Source of the DNA: Dethiosulfovibrio salsuginis
GTDB lineage: Bacteria; Synergistota; Synergistia; Synergistales; Dethiosulfovibrionaceae
Assembly (NCBI RefSeq): GCF_900177735.1
Contig: NZ_FXBB01000024.1
Span: forward strand, 1-42,629
Length of the DNA: 42,629 nucleotides
Direction of reading: 5' to 3'
Made by a program: the position numbers and the translations under genes. Numbering within the stretch: position 1 is the stretch's first letter; every line of letters starts with the position of its first letter. Below the pieces are notes generated by a model. That model had not been told where the DNA came from. It did no database searches and saw nothing but the letters and a program-made list of their open reading frames with translations. This document shows, piece by piece, positions 39,125 to 42,629 of this stretch.

Positions 39125-40693
39125 TTGATCACCGAAGAGATAAAAAAAATAAGCTGGCGTCAGGCTCCCTCCATATCGAAGGTTGTATTAGGAGGGCCGA
39201 TCTCCATCGAGGAAGTGGTGGCGGTGGCCCGTCACGGTGCAAAGGTGGAGTTCGGAGAGGAATATATAGATAGAGTGAACCGTTGCAGGGCCCACGTGGA
39301 TCGTTTCTCCAAAGAGGAGAAAGCCATCTACGGCATAACCACAGGGCTGGGAGAGAACTGGAACAGGTTCATATCCCAGGAGGACAGGGAGGTAGTACAG
39401 AGAAACCACGTCCTTTCCCACTCCTGCTCGGTAGGAGAGCCTCTGGAGGAGGAGTGCGTCAGGGCCATGATGTTCGTCATGCTCCAGCACTTCGGATCGG
39501 GACACACCGGAATGAGCATGGCCCCCCTGAAGCTTTTGGCCGGAATGCTAAACGCCGGAGTCGTTCCGGTGGTGCCAGGGCACGGATCGGTCGGCTATAT
39601 ATGCTACGAGGCCCATATAGGCTCGGTCCTCATAGGAGAGGGACAGGCTGTGTACGGTGGGCGGAGGATAAGTGGATCGGAGGCCCTGAAGGCTGCGAGA
39701 CTGGATCCGGTGGTGCTTTCCACCAAAGAAGGTCTGACCATAGTATCGGGGACCACCTCGGTGACCGCTATAGGGGCCCTTGGGCTATACGATTCCCTTA
39801 TGATAGCCCAAACCGCCGACGTCGCGGGAGCCATGTCGCTGGAGGTCTTAAAGGGAACCCTGATGGCGATGGACCCAAGGATACAGGAGGTTCGGCCCCA
39901 CAGACACCAGGGGGACACGGCCTCCAACGTCAGGCGACTCCTTGAGGACAGCGAAATCGAGAGGACCTATCGAGGACATCGGGTCCAGGACGCCCTGTCC
40001 CTTCGGTGTATCCCTCAGCTGCACGGTGCGGCGAAGAAGATACTAACCGATGGGCTTGAGACGGTGTCGGTTGAGCTTAACTCGTCGGTGGACAATCCCC
40101 TCATATTCGACACCGAAGACGGGGGCGAGGCCCTTATGGGATGCAACGCCGACGGGTCTTACGTGGGAATGGCCTGCGACTGCGCCATCATAGCCCTCAC
40201 GGGCCTCGCCAAGATGTCCGAGAGGCGGCTGGACAGGACGGTGAACCACCACGTCAGCGAGCTTCCCGCCTTTTTGAACGCAAACCCCGGCTTCAACAAC
40301 GGCCTGATGATCCCTCAGTACGCCGCCGCAGGGCTTTTAGGGGAGATGAAAACCTTAAGCCACCCTTCCACGGTGGACAACGGTTTCACCTGCGCCAACC
40401 AGGAGGACTATACCAGCATGGGAGCCAACGCGGCGGTCAAGCTCTACAGAGGGGCCTCTTTGGCGAAGTACATTCTCTCGGTGGAGATCCTGAACGCCTG
40501 TCAGGCCCAGGATTTTTACGACATAGCCCCATCCCCTGCCACTAAGGCGGTCCACGATAGGGTCAGACAGGAGGTTCCAAAGGTGGAGCAGGACACCTTT
40601 ATGTCTCCCCTCATGGAGGCCATAGCGAGGATGGTGAAAGACGGCGAGATCCTCTCCGCCGCCGAGTCGGTGACAGGACCTCTGGAGTTTTAG
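39125..40693 (+). CDS. Ammonia-lyase (HAL/PAL) family homologue lacking the MIO triad
   Basis: The 522-residue protein starts at TTG 39125, with GGGAGGG upstream. Family features kept include YGITTGLG (69-76), SHSCSVGEPL (99-107), ELNSSVDNPLIF (317-328), GEMKTLSHPSTVDN (406-419) and ANQEDYTSMGANAA (424-437). In histidine and phenylalanine ammonia-lyases, Gly-Ser-x-Gly is followed by Ala-Ser-Gly-Asp-Leu, which cyclises to the electrophile MIO. Here GSVG (154-157) is followed by YICYEAH, so the triad is gone and the loop is about three residues shorter. The usual NGT reads SGT (208-210), and the usual Tyr in QDxYSLRC is Leu (QDALSLRC). It is therefore unlikely to deaminate histidine by the known route. 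It may eliminate a better leaving group; I recall ergothionase as such a relative. Confidence 0.9.
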   Translation: MITEEIKKISWRQAPSISKVVLGGPISIEEVVAVARHGAKVEFGEEYIDRVNRCRAHVDRFSKEEKAIYGITTGLGENWNRFISQEDREVVQRNHVLSHSCSVGEPLEEECVRAMMFVMLQHFGSGHTGMSMAPLKLLAGMLNAGVVPVVPGHGSVGYICYEAHIGSVLIGEGQAVYGGRRISGSEALKAARLDPVVLSTKEGLTIVSGTTSVTAIGALGLYDSLMIAQTADVAGAMSLEVLKGTLMAMDPRIQEVRPHRHQGDTASNVRRLLEDSEIERTYRGHRVQDALSLRCIPQLHGAAKKILTDGLETVSVELNSSVDNPLIFDTEDGGEALMGCNADGSYVGMACDCAIIALTGLAKMSERRLDRTVNHHVSELPAFLNANPGFNNGLMIPQYAAAGLLGEMKTLSHPSTVDNGFTCANQEDYTSMGANAAVKLYRGASLAKYILSVEILNACQAQDFYDIAPSPATKAVHDRVRQEVPKVEQDTFMSPLMEAIARMVKDGEILSAAESVTGPLEF

Positions 40694-40704
40694 TCCAAAA
40701 GAAC

Positions 40705-40730
40705 AGGGCGGCCCTGCGAAGGGTCGCCCT
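40705..40730. terminator. Terminator between the lyase and CGGC genes
   Basis: AGGGCGGCCCT pairs with AGGGTCGCCCT (one G-U pair, 4-base loop). On the minus strand the stem is followed by GTTCTTTT, the better U-run, so it mainly serves the CGGC gene. It may also act on the plus-strand operon. Confidence 0.7.
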
Positions 40731-40735
40731 CGGCT

Positions 40736-41182
40736 TTAGTTGTAGGCCAATCGCATCTCCTCCGTCGTGAGGACCGGGGCTATTATCTCCTTCCACATAG
40801 GGGACTCCCATGTCTTTAGGGCGGAGTGGGTTGTGTAGTAGCTTTCAGGGATAGGGTGGGTTCCTGTGACCACCGGTATGCCGTATTTCTCCATTATGAA
40901 CCGGCGGAAGAAATCTATCCTAGGGCAGGGAGGATATCCCACTATCATACCAGTCGCAAAGTGAATGACGTCTACCCCGTTTTTCACCATCTCCCCAGGG
41001 GCGTACTCGATGTTTCCACCGGGACAGCCGTCGCAGGTGGTGTAACCCACCAGCTGGAGCTCCTTGCCCTCGTATCTGTCGAAACCTCCCTCTCGGTTTC
41101 TCATGGCCCTCAGACACTTTCCCCCGGCGCAGGTGTGATACCTGTTGCATATGAAGATGCCAATTCTAACTATCTCGGACAT
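40736..41182 (-). CDS. CGGC-domain protein
   Basis: The 148-residue protein matches the CGGC family: IFICNRYHTCAGGKCLRAMR with the first Cys cluster, GYTTCDGCPGGNIEYAP (Cys50 and Cys53) and a third site in VGYPPCPRIDFF. The spaced Cys and His residues suggest metal binding; function is unknown. GAGGAGG precedes the ATG. It is convergent with the lyase operon and lies 84 bases beyond the LexA-like gene in the same direction, so it may be read from that promoter. Confidence 0.85.
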   Translation of the reverse strand: MSEIVRIGIFICNRYHTCAGGKCLRAMRNREGGFDRYEGKELQLVGYTTCDGCPGGNIEYAPGEMVKNGVDVIHFATGMIVGYPPCPRIDFFRRFIMEKYGIPVVTGTHPIPESYYTTHSALKTWESPMWKEIIAPVLTTEEMRLAYN

Positions 41183-41266
41183 TGCTTCCCCTCCTCAACG
41201 ATCTTGATAACCAACATCGATTACACATTGATCGTACATCTTGAGGGGGAAAATGGCAAGAAATCC

Positions 41267-41965
41267 CTAAGCCCCTCTTCGAGGTTTTCCCAATGTCCTG
41301 ACTACCTTTCCTATGAGCTGAAAAAGCCCTTCCTGGATGTCGCCGTCGGAGAAGACCCGGGGAGGATACCTCAAGGAAGAGGAGCGAATCTCCACCCCGC
41401 CGCCTCTTTGCCAGTAGACCCATTTGACCGCCCAGTCTCCGTTGCGGCCGAAGCTCACCAGGGCCGGATCGCCGTCGTAGACCTCCTCCTCGGGATTTAC
41501 CACCACCTGGCAGCCGTCCATTATGCCCGCCTCCTCCATGCTGTCTCCCTCCACGGTGACTATAAAAGGTCTTCTGTCGGCGTTGACCGAGACGGTCCCC
41601 AACAGCTCACCGGGCAGCATGATGGACTCACAGGCATCGGCGTAGACCTCCGCCATCCCTCCAACGCCGTTTCCCGCACAGGCCACCGACGAGTTGTCCA
41701 AAATAGGGACGTCAACCCAACGGGAGAAGGACAGGCTCTTGGAGGAGCCTTTTGTCTCCTGAGTATGGGCTTCCCCTGCTACCAGATAGCCCACATGGCA
41801 GCCCAACACCGACGATAACCTTTCCCAGTTCTCTATTGATAGCCCGATGATATCGTTTTCCGCCTGGCTCAAGGTGTTTTGCTTTATCCCCGAGAGCCTG
41901 GCGAGCTCGGTCTGAGTTAATCCCTGCTCTTTTCTGGCCCTTCTGAGCCTCTCTCCTCTGGTCAT
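41267..41965 (-). CDS. LexA/CI-type repressor (XRE helix-turn-helix plus S24 peptidase)
   Basis: The 232-residue protein has an N-terminal XRE helix-turn-helix (RKEQGLTQTELARLSGIKQN) and a C-terminal S24 autoprotease domain. Catalytic Ser142 is in VEGDSMEEAGIMDG and Lys181 in WAVKWVY. A candidate Ala-Gly cleavage site is at 97-98 (ACAGNG). Proteins of this layout are phage CI-like or stress repressors that self-cleave when RecA is activated. GGAGGTGG lies upstream of the ATG. It is divergent from a 57-residue gene, and the shared region has two clear promoters. No other phage genes are visible. Confidence 0.9.
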   Translation of the reverse strand: MTRGERLRRARKEQGLTQTELARLSGIKQNTLSQAENDIIGLSIENWERLSSVLGCHVGYLVAGEAHTQETKGSSKSLSFSRWVDVPILDNSSVACAGNGVGGMAEVYADACESIMLPGELLGTVSVNADRRPFIVTVEGDSMEEAGIMDGCQVVVNPEEEVYDGDPALVSFGRNGDWAVKWVYWQRGGGVEIRSSSLRYPPRVFSDGDIQEGLFQLIGKVVRTLGKPRRGA

Positions 41966-41993
41966 AAAACCACCTCCATGTAGATCGGTCTTT

Positions 41994-42068
41994 ATTATCC
42001 CCCAAAAGGATATATCTCACAACAGGGTATTTTTATCCCTTGACAGGATGGGTAGGCCGTCGTAATAT
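41994..42068. promoter_or_regulatory. Divergent promoters and operator-like repeats of the LexA-like switch
   Basis: Minus strand, for the repressor: TTGTGA (42022-42017), 17 bases, GATAAT (41999-41994). Plus strand, for the small gene: perfect TTGACA (42040-42045), 17 bases, TAATAT (42063-42068). Between the two -35 boxes lies AGGG-N9-CCCT (42024-42040). A perfect GATATATC palindrome (42009-42016) sits inside the minus-strand spacer, and TATCC-N7-GGATA overlaps the minus -10. These are the likely repressor sites. Confidence 0.7.
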
Positions 42069-42098
42069 CTGTATCAAAGATAATTCGGAGGGGATCTC

Positions 42099-42272
42099 AT
42101 GGACCAGACGACGATAAAAATGATAGTCAACAACGGACACTTCATAGGCTATGGCCTGAGCCACAAAAAAAAGGTCAGAAAGACGGTGATGACAGCCCAG
42201 GCTATGGCCGACAGGCTCTCCCAGAGGTCCTTTAGGGAATACGAGGGCTTTATAGAGAACCGTTCCGCTTGA
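42099..42272 (+). CDS. Small basic protein of unknown function, divergent from the LexA-like repressor
   Basis: A 57-codon frame starts at ATG 42099, with GGAGGGG six bases upstream and a strong promoter 31 bases before the start. The product opens MDQTTIKMIVNNGHF, has a basic stretch SHKKKVRKTVMTAQA, and ends YEGFIENRSA. It has no membrane helix. I recognise no family. As the direct neighbour on the other side of the operator it is probably the main target of the repressor, like a Cro or SOS-induced small protein; that is inference. Confidence 0.75.
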   Translation: MDQTTIKMIVNNGHFIGYGLSHKKKVRKTVMTAQAMADRLSQRSFREYEGFIENRSA

Positions 42273-42307
42273 CCTGTTAAAAAGACAGAGACAGACAAAA
42301 GCCTTAA

Positions 42308-42553
42308 GGGCACCTCTAAAAACTCTAATCCTCGGAGAGATCGTTCCGACGGAGCCCAGAGCCCGTATACTCGACATGCCGTCGTGTAGTCGAATGGGGC
42401 GACAGGACGTCGCCCCAAGCCGAGGGGGCACAGGACGTGCCCTCCGAGGCGGTTCGTACGGAACAGGCAGGTCGAGTATACGATTGGGCGAAACAGGGTG
42501 CAGGCGGGACGGTCTCTCCGAGGGGACTCGAAAGTGAATTTTTAGAGGTTCCC
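42308..42553 (-). mobile_element. Non-autonomous MITE-like repeat, copy 2 (246 bp)
   Basis: This is the reverse complement of the element at 10967-11215 with scattered substitutions and a few small indels. It has the same terminal repeats and twin hairpins with matching GTCCT loops (read on the minus strand). One mismatch (GACATGCC for GACCTGCC) breaks the inner 17-bp inverted repeat. TTAA flanks both sides (42304-42307 and 42554-42557) as a target duplication. The distal TTAA includes the stop codon of the next gene. Confidence 0.88.
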
Positions 42554-42629
42554 TTAAGAGTAAGTCAGGGCCACCGAGCCAGCGATTATAAGCACTACAC
42601 CTAAGAGCTGAGAAGGAGACAGCCTCTCG
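42554..42629 (-). CDS. C-terminal end of a DMT/EamA-type transporter (runs off the window)
   Basis: The last 76 bases read, on the minus strand, ERLSPSQLLGVVLIIAGSV then ALTYS and a TAA stop at 42556-42554. This is the usual final helix of EamA/DMT-superfamily drug/metabolite transporters, which end with a PxQxxGxxLIxxG pattern. Only 25 codons are in view. The mobile repeat was inserted exactly at this stop codon. Confidence 0.6.
   Translation of the reverse strand, partial: ERLSPSQLLGVVLIIAGSVALTYS

Noticed and set aside
39125..40693. Plain annotation as histidine ammonia-lyase HutH
   Set aside because: The MIO-forming triad is missing and no other hut gene is nearby, so the specific reaction should not be assumed.
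40826..41818. A 330-codon open frame on the plus strand
   Set aside because: It is antisense to the CGGC and LexA-like genes, both of which have clear motifs and ribosome sites. Its translation shows no domain and follows the codon bias of the opposite strand.

Overview
The window reads as a chromosomal segment of a motile, anaerobic, diderm bacterium, most likely a member of the Synergistota close to Dethiosulfovibrio. This is inferred from the gene mix: a CodY regulator in a Bacillus-like neighbourhood, a complete flagellar basal-body operon, indolepyruvate:ferredoxin oxidoreductase, and amino-acid-oriented catabolism. Base composition is moderately GC-rich. Most genes lie on the minus strand in tightly packed, often overlapping operons with strong GGAGG ribosome sites and frequent TTG or GTG starts.

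Reading in the direction of minus-strand transcription, positions 34616 to 1 carry these blocks: a CoA-binding protein; a thioesterase with iorA and iorB; a broken prepilin gene; lepB-rbgA-rnhB, a FliK-like and an FlhB-tail-like protein, yraN, comM, dprA and ppsR as one dense operon; ppsA, separated from ppsR by a convergent PucR-type regulator; a small unknown gene with topA and trmFO; xerC-hslV-hslU-codY-flgB-flgC; a lytic transglycosylase, htpG and an SSB-like gene; then fliE-F-G-H-I-J, a lytic transglycosylase, a MotE/YlxF-like protein and fliK, which runs off the left edge. Apart from a few inserted genes, this follows the rbgA-rnhB-ylqG-ylqH-dprA-topA-trmFO-codV-clpQ-clpY-codY-flgB order I know from Bacillus subtilis.

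The right third (34.6-42.6 kb) is accessory. It holds a tRNA-Ser(UGA) with its own promoter and terminator and an AT-richer PIN-domain protein with a 53-residue partner. Next comes a GntR/FCD-regulated cluster: a sodium:solute symporter, a two-helix membrane peptide, an unknown 183-residue protein and a histidine/phenylalanine-ammonia-lyase homologue. A CGGC-domain protein is convergent with it. A LexA-like (XRE plus S24 peptidase) repressor follows, divergent from a 57-residue basic protein. The last 76 bases are the tail of a DMT/EamA-type transporter gene.

The most interesting item is the ammonia-lyase homologue at 39125-40693. The Ala-Ser-Gly triad that forms the MIO electrophile is absent and its loop is about three residues shorter, while the rest of the family scaffold is well preserved. 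This suggests a MIO-independent lyase acting on an unusual substrate, with its own transporter and regulator. A second item is a pair of roughly 248-bp non-coding mobile repeats (10967-11215 and 42308-42553) in opposite orientation. They have terminal inverted repeats, 4-bp target duplications, a nested 17-bp inverted repeat and twin hairpins with identical loops. No CRISPR array, rRNA or prophage was seen.
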